Positions 1 to 10,725 of a DNA stretch of 28,919 nucleotides are shown here, piece after piece. The position numbers and the translations under genes were made by a program. The first letter of the stretch is position 1. Each line of letters opens with the position of its first letter. The stretch comes from Nemertoderma westbladi (Eukaryota > Xenacoelomorpha > Nemertodermatida > Nemertodermatidae): the NCBI GenBank assembly GCA_032718475.1, contig JAUCBJ010000980.1, positions 1-28,919 on the forward strand, written 5' to 3'. The notes below the pieces were generated by a model. That model had not been told where the DNA came from, made no database searches, and saw only the letters and a program-made list of their open reading frames with translations.

Positions 1-219
1 ACTAGTGTAACATGGTGTAACTAGTGTAACATGGTGTAACTAGTGTAAAATGGTGTAACTAGAGAAACATGGTGAAACTAGTGCAACATGGTGTAACTAG
101 TGTAAAATGGTGTAACTAGTATAAAATGGTGTAACTAGTGTAAAATGGTGTATCTAGTGTAACATGGTGTAACTAGTGTAACATGGTGTAACTAGTGTAA
201 AATGGTGTAACTAGTGCAA
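1..219. repeat. 19-bp tandem repeat array (ACTAGTGTAA type)
   Basis: About eleven head-to-tail copies of a 19-bp unit of the form ACTAGTGTAAMATGGTGTA run from the left edge of the window to about 219. Copies differ at a few positions (aacatgg or aaatgg, occasional gtgcaa or gagaaa). Each unit carries ACTAGT. The array is cut by the window edge, so its full length is unknown. It has no coding capacity and no promoter-like element. Just to its right the string atgaaaaaagaatta is itself duplicated once. Confidence 0.9.
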
Positions 220-1526
220 TGAAAAAAGAATTAGTGTATGAAAAAAGAATTATTTTCTGAAATATCATCTTCATGCTGCAATTTTTGCAAAAATTAAACA
301 CAAAAATGTGATTATCTCGAAATTATATTTTTGCACCTTAGTTGATTTTCCATATCACAGCACCGACGATATTATTGCACTCTTCACTATGAAATCCTCG
401 TTTCACTTGGATTTTAAAACAACTTCCACTTGAATTTATTTCTAGATTACTCTACATGAAATAAAAATGTTAATTAAAAGGTCAGTTTCTTCAAGCACTA
501 CTTCTTACAATACAGCTCATAGATTCGGAATAAATACTTTGCAGCTATTTGTAATATTCCTAGTAATTTAAGGGACAAGCTTGTTTTAAATTAATCAGAA
601 ACAATATTTTTGGAAAATTTTGCACAAAATTCCGTACGCAAGTAGCTTGTTTTAGTAGTTTTCATGTAATAATTCAAATTGCCAGAATACAAACCGTCAA
701 AAAAAGCTACGCAACATTTGGGCTTGTATACCTGTTAGTTAGTTACTTAATTACTCGATTATATGATTACTAATTAGCTTTATAATCCAGCTTGTATAAC
801 CGTATCGAATTTTAATTGTTTTCCGTTATTGTATCACGCTAAATGGGGTTATCAACTAGCTTGTCAGATTATGGTAGCATTGTAGCCACTTTGTCACCAT
901 TGCTACCTAAGTAGCAAGGGTGCCACTCATGGTAGCTGAACCGACAGTTTCATATTCTGCATAGGTAGCAAGGACGCCAGTCCCTTTTTAGTGAGAATGG
1001 CGTCCTTGCTACGTTTTGTGTCCATATATATATATATATATTATCTATATTACTAGTATTAGCAGTTCCTTTCAGATGCTGCGATTTAAATACTATACAG
1101 AGTGATGACTTATGATAATTTCAATAGATTATTTAATAGAGCCACTGTTATTTACATCCTTTAGGGATGTAGTATTATGTACTCACACTCACTCAGCTGA
1201 CGGTAATACGGTAATACACTGGTTTGCTGACTCGGACTAATTTCACCGCACTCACGTCGGTATTATGAAATAGCATAAATATCACACAAACCACTTTAAT
1301 TTGAACCGAAATAGTTACTCGAGCTTCCCTTCTGCTTACCTCTTATAATAATAAAGAGAGTTAGTTGATATTATCAATTACGTTACATGTTCTCCAAAGA
1401 TAAACATAGAGCAATTTTTATTAACAATCTGGCTTACGCCCCAGCGGCTATATTAGTCAAGGTTGATAAAATCTATATGACCGGGAACAGTTAAACGATA
1501 AATACAGACAAACAATAACATACCGG
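220..1526. other. AT-rich non-coding spacer with a 15-bp stem-loop and an (AT)n run
   Basis: No reading frame in this stretch looks coding. It is AT-rich. A perfect 15-bp inverted repeat lies at 965-979 / 998-1012 (GTAGCAAGGACGCCA and its complement) with an 18-nt loop, and a related imperfect inverted motif (gtagcaagggtgcca) lies just before it at about 918-933. A short (AT)n microsatellite lies at about 1023-1040. The right part (about 1400-1526) may hold the 3' untranslated region of LINE-A, since an AATAAA-type string on the minus strand lies near 1416-1423. Confidence 0.6.
965..1012. repeat. Perfect 15-bp stem-loop
   Basis: GTAGCAAGGACGCCA at 965-979 pairs without mismatch to 998-1012, leaving an 18-nt loop. 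It is probably the relic of a small inverted-repeat DNA transposon. No transcription-terminator role can be inferred in an animal genome. Confidence 0.7.
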
Positions 1527-4500
1527 CTATGAATGCACGTAAGATAAAAGGATTAAAAGGGTTGGGCTCATTGTCCCATTAAGACAATTAATGAGTTGTG
1601 TTGATAGTTTGTAAAAAGCGTTGGAGTGTGCGGTTGTGGTGGTTAAAAGTGGGTCGTATGTGGTGTTACCCAGCCTGAATGTTTGGGAAGCATTGCATAA
1701 ATACTGACCGTCTGGCCTCATACGTCCCGGTGTTGCTGTTGAGTAAGTAAAGGGTTCGATATTCCGACTCGGTGTTGGCGTGCCTATTACGTGCATGAGA
1801 CTTGGCCTGACGTCCGAGCCGGTTTGTGTCTTATTTATGGACGCTTATAGAGGTGAGGGTCGGAAAGTTACTCAACCACACGTATTTTACGTATTCAGTG
1901 AACAATGATGTCCTCACCATTCCCAGCAAGTGCTTACACAGGAGATGATTGTAAAGGTAGGTGACCTTCTTGTTGCTACAAGAAAAGGCATTATGTACGA
2001 GGCGTAGAGTGTTGATATGGATTATGGTTTCTATGTTACAGTCCAGCAACTTGTACAGTTGTTCATTTGAAATGTAGTTTCTGGCTAGTATAAGCTTGTG
2101 CATGGTTTTGTTCAAACTCTTGGTGGTACTTAGGCACTGTTTCCTGTTAGGATGGGGGAGCCGTAGAGTATAGATGGTAAGCAAATGACCTTCCATATCT
2201 CGGAAATAACGTGGAGAGGAATGGTGTTGATACAAAATCCTCTTGACTGCATATTTCTGGCTTGGGTTATGCACTTCCCTTTGAAGTGAGATTCTAAAGA
2301 ACATGCTGTGGATGGCAGTGGGAGGCCCAAGTATGTACGTACATGCTAATGTTAATGCCAGGTTAATGTTCAGGTGAGGAAGATTCAGCTCTTGGTCAAG
2401 ATTGATGTTGTTAACATCTGTAATGCAGATGTATTTTGTCTTCCTACAATTTAGCGTTAGATTATGGTCCTGAAAGTATTTGGTAGCAATTTCTAGTAGT
2501 GCCATTATGTCTGATTTTAGATTGGCTAGCAGGGCGATGTCGTCTCCATATCCGACTACTGCATATAATTGCTTGGAGAGGTGGCATCCATAGCCGCTTG
2601 CTTCTATCTCATTGAAAAGCAGCATCATGTAGATGTTGAACAGTAGGGGGGAGATGATTCCACCCTGGCGAACTCCCTGTGTTAGTTTGATTTCTCTAGT
2701 GTATGTGTACCTGTTGCATTGCATGAGGACAGACCCAGAGTTATAATAGGATTTGAGTGATGAGAAAAGGTAAGGGTTTATTTTCCCCTTAAGGAGAGAG
2801 AACAGCTTGTTGTGAGAGATGTTGTCGAAAGCTGCGTTCAAGTCCACGGATACAAGGTGGATAGTGGAGTGGTTCTTGTTGAAATGTTCTATTATGTTTG
2901 CAACAGAGGAGTATGCGATGTCTGAGCTTATCCCTTTCTGGTAAGCCAACTGCAAGGGGCTGCATTTAACTTGAGACAGTTGAGGTACGATTAACGACTC
3001 CCAAAGCTTGTTAATAACTGAGATTATTGTAATACCTCGATAGCTCTTTGGAGCTGATTTTGGAAGGCGCTTGCCCTTGTAGATTAGATGCAAGATCCCC
3101 TTACCAAAGTTTGCTGGTGTGAGGCCTGACTGGCGGATTGAGTTAAACAGATTGGCTAGAGTCTCGCAGAGTGTGTTGGATAAACCAAAGAGCAGGTGCT
3201 CTGCTTTGAGGCTGAATACATCAGATGATTTCCCCCGGTTTAGGGTTTTGATTCCTGCCTCAATGTCAGCAGCAGAGAATGAAGTGTTGGGGCTGTCGGC
3301 AGACCATGGTCTGTCTTGAGCGTTGGAGGGGAAGTGGAGTCGGAGGTTTGCATTTGGATATCGTCCACTCCAGCACCATAGGTCGACTCGAAGTGGTTGT
3401 ATAATTTATCCACCATGTTACGCGACGTCTCCATGGAGGTATTGGTCTGCTTAGTTATTTTCCAGAAGGCGTCGCTGTTGGATGAACATAACTTTGAAAT
3501 GTCTAAGATGTGCTGATAATAGCTGATAAGCTCTTTCGTATCTTAAGCTAGCAGAGCAATATTTAGTTCTGGCATCTATGAAGCTCTTATATTCATTGTT
3601 ATGAATGTCCTTCATTTTCCCACCTCTTTCCCAGACAGATCTAGATTTGTCATAGGATTCTTTGGCGGAACCCAGGTCGGGCATTGCATCGTGTTTTTTA
3701 TGCAGGAATCGTTGTGTTCCGGTTAGGCGCGATTTTCTGTTGTAAGTAAGGGATATATGTAGCTCTGCGGCTTGCTGAATTGTGGTGGTTATAATGTTGA
3801 ACATTGTGTTGACCTCTGTGTTATTGTGAGAGTCCAGGTCAGATTCCAACTTTGTTGTAATCTCATTCCGATAGTTTTCGAGCTGCTTCTGTGAAGTCTT
3901 GTTAAAGTGGAAATTCTCAGTTTTGTTGCGTGTTACTTTAAGGGAGGTCTTGTTTGGGTGGTGTGTTCCAGTGGCTTCCAAAAATCTTAAGGTGGTCTTC
4001 ACTGGAGTGTGATCGGAGAGGTTTAGAGGATCCTCAGGGAATCTAAGACAATTAGCTATGTTATTTTCTAGTCCCAAGGAGACAATGATATGGACAATAT
4101 GAGAGGACCTGAGTGTGCTGTCATCTTTTGCCTTGAAATGTTAGGTTATTGAGGGTCCTGTTGCTGTGGGGAGTAGGTCGGAAATGGTTAGTTGAAATAG
4201 AAGGATGACAGTGTCGTTGAATATTTGGTGGAAGGTAGGTTTTGCGTTTTGACCCTGAGTGTGTTGTTTTGAGTTTGCAAGTATTACCTGTAGTCCTTCT
4301 TTGCGAGCCTCTGCTATAAGAGTGTTTAGCTCAAGGCATTCTTCCATGTAGTTGTCTCTGTCATCTGTCCTGCCACAGTTGGAAGGCATGTAGGTGCCGA
4401 TTATAAGAGAGTTTGGGATGGTGGGGTGGTCCTTGATGGATAGGGAAATTATGTGGTCACTTCCAGTAGTTCTGTGCAGTATGGGATGAGTGAATCCTTT

Positions 4501-4841
4501 ACCATAATGGCCGATATGGTGTAGTAGCAATTGTAACCCTTGGGCACTTTTTCTTTGGTGCGCAGGTGGTATTCTGTTTCTCTAGGATTAAGCCATGTTT
4601 CCTGTAGGAACAGCATGTCAGGTCCTTCGTGTTCAATCAAAGAGGTTATATAGAGGTTGTTTCTGATGTAACCCTTTATGTTGAGGGGGATTAGCTTTAG
4701 ATCAAGGTGTGAGGTGCTCCTGCTATTTAAAAGGGCTGTAGCTTCAGTGAAATATGTTTTCTGTCTTAAAGTGGGGACAGGGACATCTGGTATGAGTGGG
4801 TGGATGTTGCTCCCTTTAAAATTGGCTATGGTATTGCACAT
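1527..4841 (-). pseudogene. LINE-A ORF2 (endonuclease / reverse transcriptase, frameshifted)
   Basis: The ATG is at 4839-4841, four bases after the ORF1 stop. The endonuclease N-terminus is read at 4841-4449 (IPLNIKGYIRN, GPDMLFLQETWLN), its middle in another frame at 4530-4141 (IIGTYMPS; the usual GDFN site appears as ANSK), and its end at 4077-3451 (LSDHTPV). The RT lies at 3093-1831: SYRGITII, the catalytic Asp in VDLNAAFDN, GVRQGGIISPLLFN, and YGDD at 2550-2539, where most non-LTR elements have F/YADD. A segment in a different frame at 2330-2130 (ending near LPSILYGS) is the normal continuation after RT, so frameshifts flank it. The last piece, 1796-1527, is probably the C-terminus. At least five frame changes make this a pseudogene. 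Confidence 0.8.
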
Positions 4842-4845
4842 CTTC

Positions 4846-6213
4846 TTAATTTGGCCTCCTGCTGTTTAGCGAATTCCTACCAGTAGATGAGTAGTCGTTA
4901 GCGAAGTTGTGTGATTTATACCCATCTTTGTGTGTGTTTTCTGTTCTCTGATAACTGTTTATTCTGTTGTACGGGCTATGGGGGTTATTGTTAGAGTGAG
5001 CAGGGTTGCGGTTGTGCAGTTTGCCCCTCTCAGATCTTGGTGGGAAGTAATTGTGGTATGTGTCTTCACCTGTGGTGTAAGGATAGTTGTGATTGTGGTA
5101 ATCCTCACCACGGTCGTGTCGATTGGCGTGACTGTAACGGGAATTATTGTTGGAGCGAGAGGTGAATTGACTTGAGAGATAACCAGGCCCAGAAAGGTGA
5201 CGAGGGCTATGCCTGTCGGGTCATTTCATAAAGTGTGTAAACCTGGAGTAATTAGTTTGAGGATCTTGATATCTTGTTGGGTGGATATGAGTATCGCGGG
5301 AGAGGCCTAACTTGTTGTCAGTGATGTGAGTGAACTGCTCCTGGGGACTTCTGCTCGATTGGTGTTTGTAGTTATTGTGGGAGGCTCGTGTGTTAGTGGT
5401 GGGGTTGAAATGTTTGTGGTGATGGGTGACAGTGGGTTGCCTTGATGTGTGCTTGGAGACAGTTGGGTTGACGCCGGGCCACATTTTTTGATCGAGAAAT
5501 ATGTTTGATTCGGATGTGAGAACGGTCACCTTTGCAGATTTTAGTTCGCCGCGTTTGCCAATTATGTATAGGTGTATGGGTCGTATACCTGTCTGCCGGA
5601 AGCAAAACTGTGATAATTCAATGCAGTTGGTGTTGTGTGGGAGGCCTGAAATATGGAGTGTGATTGTGTCGCTGCTGCTGGTGTTGCCTTTTCCCCTGTT
5701 GCTGCTGTTATTTACTGGTTTATTCTGATTAATGATCTCATTCAACAACTCGTTCTGTTTTCTTAGTTCACTTAGCACGTTGGCGTCTGGGTCAAGTTCA
5801 CTGAATGTGTTTGAAGTGGGTGTAGGTTTATGTCTGGGGCGGCTTTTTGAGGCTGTTATAGTGGAGTTGCTTTGGGTCCAGGTTTCTTTTGAATACAAGA
5901 CTTCTTCTAAAGTAGTCGGATTGGGGATAGATGGTTGGTCTACGCAACTTGAGGGTGATGATTCCCCTTCGTCGCTTGGAGCAGCATCTATTGTTTTGTA
6001 GGATGGTGCAGTACTACAGTCAGTTACGCATTCATGTTCGTCTGAGAGGTCTGAGTCAAGTTATAGCGGAGAGTGTGACTTTGTTGTGTTTCCAGATCGC
6101 TTAGTTTTGTGATTTTTCCCCTTCTTTTTTAGCTGATGCTTGGCTTTGGTAGTTCGCTTTAGTAAAACTGGGGAGGAGAAAGCTGAATTGTTGGTGTTAT
6201 TTGTTGTCTTCAT
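4846..6213 (-). pseudogene. LINE-A ORF1 (RNA-binding-type protein, two nonsense codons)
   Basis: One frame stays open from about 6270 down to a TAA at 4846-4848, apart from TAA at 6061-6063 and TGA at 5221-5223. The first ATG in it is at 6211-6213 with A at -3, giving about 455 codons. Visible parts in order: a lysine-rich basic N-terminus (KAKHQLKKKGKNHKTKR); an acidic Ser/Asp stretch after the first stop; a short amphipathic, coiled-coil-like helix (ELRKQNELLNEIINQN); a possible RRM-like fold (ITLHISGLP ... KSAKVTVL); and a long Asn/His/Tyr/Arg-rich tail that continues unbroken past the second stop. ORF1 proteins of this class bind element RNA. The RRM reading is inference; the continuous frame is seen directly. 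No other stop occurs in the frame, so the two nonsense codons look recent. Confidence 0.7.
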
Positions 6214-6278
6214 GTTGTTAGCTATGTTTGCGACAATCAGCTCCAGGCTGATTGTGTGATTATGTGTCAAGAAAACTT

Positions 6279-6723
6279 GCCACCTCCATGCAGCATAAAG
6301 GAGGTGCCACCTGTAGCTGCATAGACCCTCTTATTAGGGCAAATCTGGTCCTGTAACTAGGACCCCCTTCGTTCTGGGATAAGGATGCCCTTGGTCCTGG
6401 ATTAAGGACCCATATACTTGGCTGCAGGGGTATATGGCCTGACCAGGCAGATGGTGATCTACCAATGCCTGGTCAGGAGTATAGTGTTCTCATGTCCACT
6501 CTGAGAGCACTTCACTGCGACCTGCACCTGGCAGCAAGGGTACAGGGCATGACCCAGCAGATGAGCTGCAACAGCCAATGGTGGGTCATGTGCGCCAGAG
6601 TAGATATGGGTGATGGGCCTCATATCTGACTCCATTGCGACACCCACCCTGTGGAATGGCAAACCAGGGTGTGGTATTTGCCCCGAGAGCTGACTCGGCA
6701 AAAAACACCCCCCAACCCCCACT
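6279..6723 (+). other. LINE-B 5' untranslated region with a series of hairpins and a possible pseudoknot
   Basis: This GC-richer stretch precedes the probable ATG at 6724. The first stem is 6281-6287 with 6300-6306 (CACCTCC / GGAGGTG). The first seven bases of its loop (6288-6294, ATGCAGC) are fully complementary to 6316-6322 (GCTGCAT), which gives a pseudoknot topology. Further inverted repeats are GGTCCT/AGGACC near 6349, a perfect 12-bp stem at 6438-6449 / 6466-6477 (CCTGACCAGGCA), and a 9-bp stem at 6548-6556 / 6582-6590 (CATGACCCA). The region may serve in RNA packaging, translation or self-processing; none of these is shown. Open frames on the minus strand here are shadows. Confidence 0.55.
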
Positions 6724-9700
6724 ATGGATTACATTAGCAATGCGGAGGTCCAGCCACTAGAGGCCAGTGGAATTACCGGACACAATCGTCCTCACAGGCG
6801 TCAGTTAACTCCTGACAGGCTGCCTGTCTCACCCCCTACTGGAGAGAGAGAGCAGCCAACAATTATTTGAGTCCCTTTCCTGATGACCTTTCTGGCCCAA
6901 ACCCTGGGTCACCAGGGAGGCCAGATTGTGATGGGGAGAGGGATTCTGGAGTTGGAGGCTACTCTCATGTTCCACCCCGACCAACAAAGCCATTGGTGAA
7001 TCTGAGGCAAGTCACTAGACTAGCCTCAGTAAACACCCTAACACTCGGGTCCCCAATGCGACAAGGTGAGCTGACTGCCTTGGTAGATAAGCTTTCTCTT
7101 AGCGCAGTGGGTGTTCAAGAGCACCGAATGCAGACTGGACAGACTGATAAGGTTCTGATTAAGGACATGGGGGGCGGTTGGCGACTCGCCCTAGCGTCAG
7201 CAGATGATAGTGGAAATGGTGGAATTGGTCTATTGATGAATCCAACTGCACATGCAGCATTGGATAAAATAGACCAAATCTCAAACCGCATCATCCGTTG
7301 CCACTTCTCATGTTTTGGAAGACTGGCTAAGAAGTTTCCTAAGGTGGTTCTGATTGTGTGCTACTCTCCAACTAGTGTTGCCCCTGTAGAGGAGGTGGAA
7401 AATTTCTACCACAATCTACATGCAGCTACTGATGGAGTTGATCAGCATGCATTCTTAACATTCCTGGGAGACTTTAATGCAAGTCTGCATCAATCACCTA
7501 CATCGCCCTGGGTCTATAGCAATAGTGTTAACCGAAATTGTGTCCATCTTCAGGATTTTATCTCTGGAAATGGATTATTTTCGGCTGGAACCCAGTTCAA
7601 GAAGCGAACTGGAAAGCTATGGACTCATAGTGGACCCAGTGGTCACAAGTTCCAGATAGACCATATTCTGTTTCTTAGGAAATACAGGAGCTCTATACAA
7701 GACTGTAATGCATTTACACTTCGACCCTTCTCCAGTGATCACCGCCTTATTGTGGCCAAGGTAAGACTTAGTCTGCGTGCTAGCAGAACAACGAAATCTG
7801 CCTTGCCGCGGCATGACTGGTCCTATCTGTTGCAACAGCCAAGTGTGAGATGCAGCTTCTCACCACAGCTGAGCAACAGGTATGAGGCTCTTGCCTCTGA
7901 GGCAGCAGATCACTGTGAGGGCTATACTGCCTTTACAGAAGCAGTTAAGTTAGCAGCTGCAGAAACAGTTCCTGTATACCCTCGAAAAAGGAAAAGGTCC
8001 CCCTGGACTGACAACAAAATTCAGAAGTGCCGAAATGACCGTCATAAGGCGCAGAAAGAGTCCCGACTCAAACAGACTACAGCGGCCAAGAATGCAGTTA
8101 AGGCTGCATCTAGGTCCCTGAACAGGCAGTACTCTGTTAATCTACAGGCGCTAATAAACCAACAGGTTGATGCCATCAATGATGCTGACGACAGCAGGCA
8201 ATCATCCCAGGCATGGAAATCGATCAATCTGCTTACTGGGCAGAAAAGCCAACCAACCACCAAGGTTAAGGCTGAATCACCAGCCGATCGCCTCAATGGT
8301 TGGAAAGCCCACTTTGAAAAGCTCCTCAATAATGACAGGTTATTGCCTGATAACTTTATAGAAGTAAAAGTGTCTGAGTCTGTACTCCCAGATATTCCCA
8401 TTGGCGATATCTCCTTTGCAAAAGTGAAGGCTGCTGCAAAGAGCATTAAGACCAATCGTACCAGTGAAGTAGATGGTGTTCCCCCTGAGGTCTTTAAAAT
8501 ACCTGAGTGTTTAAAGCTCATCTATCCCATCATAGTAGACATACCGAACAACAAGAGTCCCACAAGAAATGAAAACAAATAAGTTGGTGCCAGTTCCCAA
8601 GAAGGGCAACCTAACACTCTATGGTTCTTTTCGGGGAATCTCATTGATCTCGATTGCTGCAAAGCTATACAATAGGATTCTATTAAATCGCATTAGGGAT
8701 CCCATTGGAAGACTGCTTCGTGGAAATCAGAATGGGTTCCGTAAAGGTCGTGGGACCATGGAGCCCATTTTGGCACTTAGAAGGATAATTGAAGAATTAT
8801 CAAAAAAGAAAGACAGGCATCTGGCTGTTATCTTTGTTGACTTCTTCAAGGCCTTTGATTCAGTCTCTCGCTCACGTATGTTCAGCATACTTTCATTATA
8901 TGGGATTCCTGATGAAATTATTGCAGCAATCAGATCAGTATACGATGGTTCGACAACATTTGTGTCTACTGTTGACGGTCACACAGAACCATTTGAAGTG
9001 TTATGGGGCGTCCTCCAAGGAGACACACTTGCACCATTCATGTTCATTATTGTGGTTGACTATGTTCTACACATGTCCTTAGATCATCATAATGATGATG
9101 GGGTGATGATAACTCCACCTACTGGCTCCAGAAGTCGAGAAAATCCTGCCAAGTACCTAACTGATCTAGACTTTGCAGATGACTTAGGAGTACTCTCAGA
9201 ATCATTAGAGGGAGCCCAGCGGCTCCTCAGCTCATTAGAACATGCTGCTTCTAGTGTTGGTCTTTTTATTAACTCCAGAAAGACCAAAATTCTGACAGTT
9301 AACTTTGAAAGTCCTCAGCAAGTCTCTGATCGGATGAGCATAAGCTCAAAGGATGGTATACTTGAGCATGTGGACGACTTCTGTTACCTGGGATCATGGA
9401 TCCGGAAGTCAGGTGAGGACCTTCGAATACGTAAGGGAAAGGCATGGGCAGCCTTGAATAGGCTTTCCAGGATTTGGAAGTCACCTAGAATTAATCGGAA
9501 ACTTAAGGTCCGATTATTTAGAGCAGCAGTAGTTCCAGTACTCCTCTACGGGAGTCCATGCTGGGCTCTAACTGCTGAGGACACCAAATCTCTGGATGGC
9601 ACATTCACAAGAATGCTACGCCGGGTACATTGTGTCAAGTACAATGCACACATCTCCAACCAGACACTATATAACATTGGAGGTGTCTCATTGGTTCCCC

Positions 9701-9951
9701 CAAGCTTGACACTAGAACAAAATCGCCTCCGCTTTGCAGGACATTGCTTTCGCCATGAGGACCAGCCAGTGCATAATCTTGTACTTTGGCAGCCTCATGG
9801 AGTGAATAAGCATGGTGGACACCCCATGACTTTCTTGAGACGCATCTTAAAGGACACTGGCCTTAAAGATGCGGATGATCTAGCAAATGTCATGGGTGAT
9901 AGGGAGTTGTGGCGGTGCAATTTTGTTGACAAGCCGGCACAGCATTCTTAA
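6724..9951 (+). pseudogene. LINE-B1 endonuclease-reverse transcriptase ORF, two frame breaks
   Basis: The likely start is ATG at 6724 (MDYISNAEVQ...), a frame that ends at TGA 6868-6870. The main frame is open from 6816, so a small indel near 6850 is suspected, though no other copy covers this part. Endonuclease, about 7005-7770: VGVQEHR (metal-binding Glu), CYSPTS, LGDFNA, FQIDHILF and SSDHRLIV. A basic linker follows. RT, about 8440-9310: FVDFFKAFDS (catalytic Asp), GVLQGDTLAPF, and FADD at 9172-9183. After RT come YLGSWI, VPVLLYGS and a His/Cys-containing tail ending at TAA 9949-9951. Relative to copy B2, two bases (gt) are missing at about 8541-8542, which shifts the frame and ends the first long frame at 8582; the rest continues from 8569. 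Catalytic residues are otherwise intact, so this copy decayed recently. Confidence 0.88.
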
Positions 9952-9981
9952 AAATGCAGCTGCAATGCAGCATGCCGATCC

Positions 9982-10005
9982 TAGTAGTAGTAGTTGTAGT
10001 AGTAG
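9982..10005 (+). repeat. (TAG)n 3' tail of LINE-B1
   Basis: Eight consecutive triplets, seven TAG and one TTG, directly follow GCATGCCGATCC. The other two copies carry shorter TAG runs at the same place, so this is the element's own tail, not an unrelated microsatellite. Confidence 0.85.
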
Positions 10006-10725
10006 CTCCAGGCTCTCAATTCTCTAGCTTGCAGTGGCGAGGTTCGACTGAGTGGCTTTCAGGTCTACCTGCATGTTTACGACCTTGTCTAACAAGTCCA
10101 GAAACCCAAGTGTGTTGACGGAGGCAATGTTAACTCTCTTTTTGAACTCTGGTATGATTGAATTGGAGTCTACGACGATAGCGAATTCGGCGACGTCAGT
10201 TGCTAATTCGGATTATTGCTAATGTTTATTAACTAATCATGTAACTAATCATTAATTAATAATTGCTAATGTTAGGAATAACAGTATTGTCGGGCAATAA
10301 TATTACCAAATAAACAATGAACAACGGTACAAAGCAGTAAATTACCAGCAGTGGCGGCAATATTTTGCAATCTAGTGAATCAGCAGTCAGATAAATTTTG
10401 CAACTATCAGATAAGATGAGTGGTGCGTTGTGAGTGTATAGATTACTATACAGTGCTCTATAATTTCTGCCATAGTTCTTCCTAATTCAGACTGACTGAA
10501 TTTGGGCATCCACTACACTGAAGTAACACTGTAGTAACATAGATTGCTGCGTATAGAGTAGATAGCAAATTGCACATAAAATATAAATTTTGCCGCAAAA
10601 TCTTTTACACCACTCCCAGAAAGCGGGACTTGAGTTTATAGTATACACTAAAGTTACGCTTTCTATCAAGTTTACTACTCTAAAACAATCAATCCTTCTT
10701 TTTGGTACGACGTTTACGGAGTCTC
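10006..10725. other. Non-coding spacer
   Basis: About 720 bp of AT-rich sequence between LINE-B1 and the piggyBac-like element. It contains TAATTA/ATTAAT-rich stretches near 10210-10270. The only longer frame (10487-10669, minus strand) has no recognisable motif and a composition like the background. I see no gene, RNA or clear repeat here. Confidence 0.5.

Larger units (their letters stand above)
1527..6270 (-). mobile_element. LINE-A: decayed two-ORF non-LTR retrotransposon
   Basis: Read on the minus strand, this is a non-LTR retrotransposon in the usual order: ORF1 (about 6213 to 4846), then ORF2 (from 4841) with an apurinic-type endonuclease followed by a reverse transcriptase. The ORF1 stop and ORF2 start are only a few bases apart. 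The CR1/Jockey-like RT phrases (YRGITII, GVRQGGIISPLLFN, YGDDIALLA) place it in that broad group; the clade cannot be fixed without a tree. Two nonsense codons in ORF1 and several frameshifts in ORF2 make it inactive. Its 5' end abuts LINE-B copy B1 at about 6271-6279, suggesting that one inserted into or truncated the other. Confidence 0.85.
6279..10005 (+). mobile_element. LINE-B copy B1: nearly full-length non-LTR retrotransposon with (TAG)n tail
   Basis: This is the longest of three copies of one family in the window. It has a ~440-bp structured 5' region, an ORF with endonuclease and RT, a very short 3' untranslated region and a (TAG)n tail at 9982-10005. Copies B2 and B3 end at the same point (GCATGCCGRTCC then TAG repeats), which fixes the 3' terminus. 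A short tandem-repeat tail instead of poly(A), a minimal 3' UTR and frequent 5' truncation are typical of RTE-type elements; the clade assignment is inference. The 5' boundary is uncertain by about 10 bp because only this copy has it and it abuts LINE-A. Confidence 0.88.

Noticed and set aside
6279-6330. HDV-like ribozyme at the 5' end of LINE-B
   Set aside because: The first stem closes after only 12 nt, leaving no room for the P3 hairpin, and no catalytic-Cys-equivalent C segment is evident. Kept only as a general structured-RNA finding.
6459-6722. 87-residue minus-strand frame in the LINE-B 5' region
   Set aside because: It overlaps the structured 5' UTR of a plus-strand element and has no recognisable motif.
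8042-8521. 159-residue minus-strand frame across LINE-B1, with a matching one at 28013-28492 over LINE-B2
   Set aside because: It is antisense to the retrotransposon ORF and conserved only because the element is; composition follows the coding strand.
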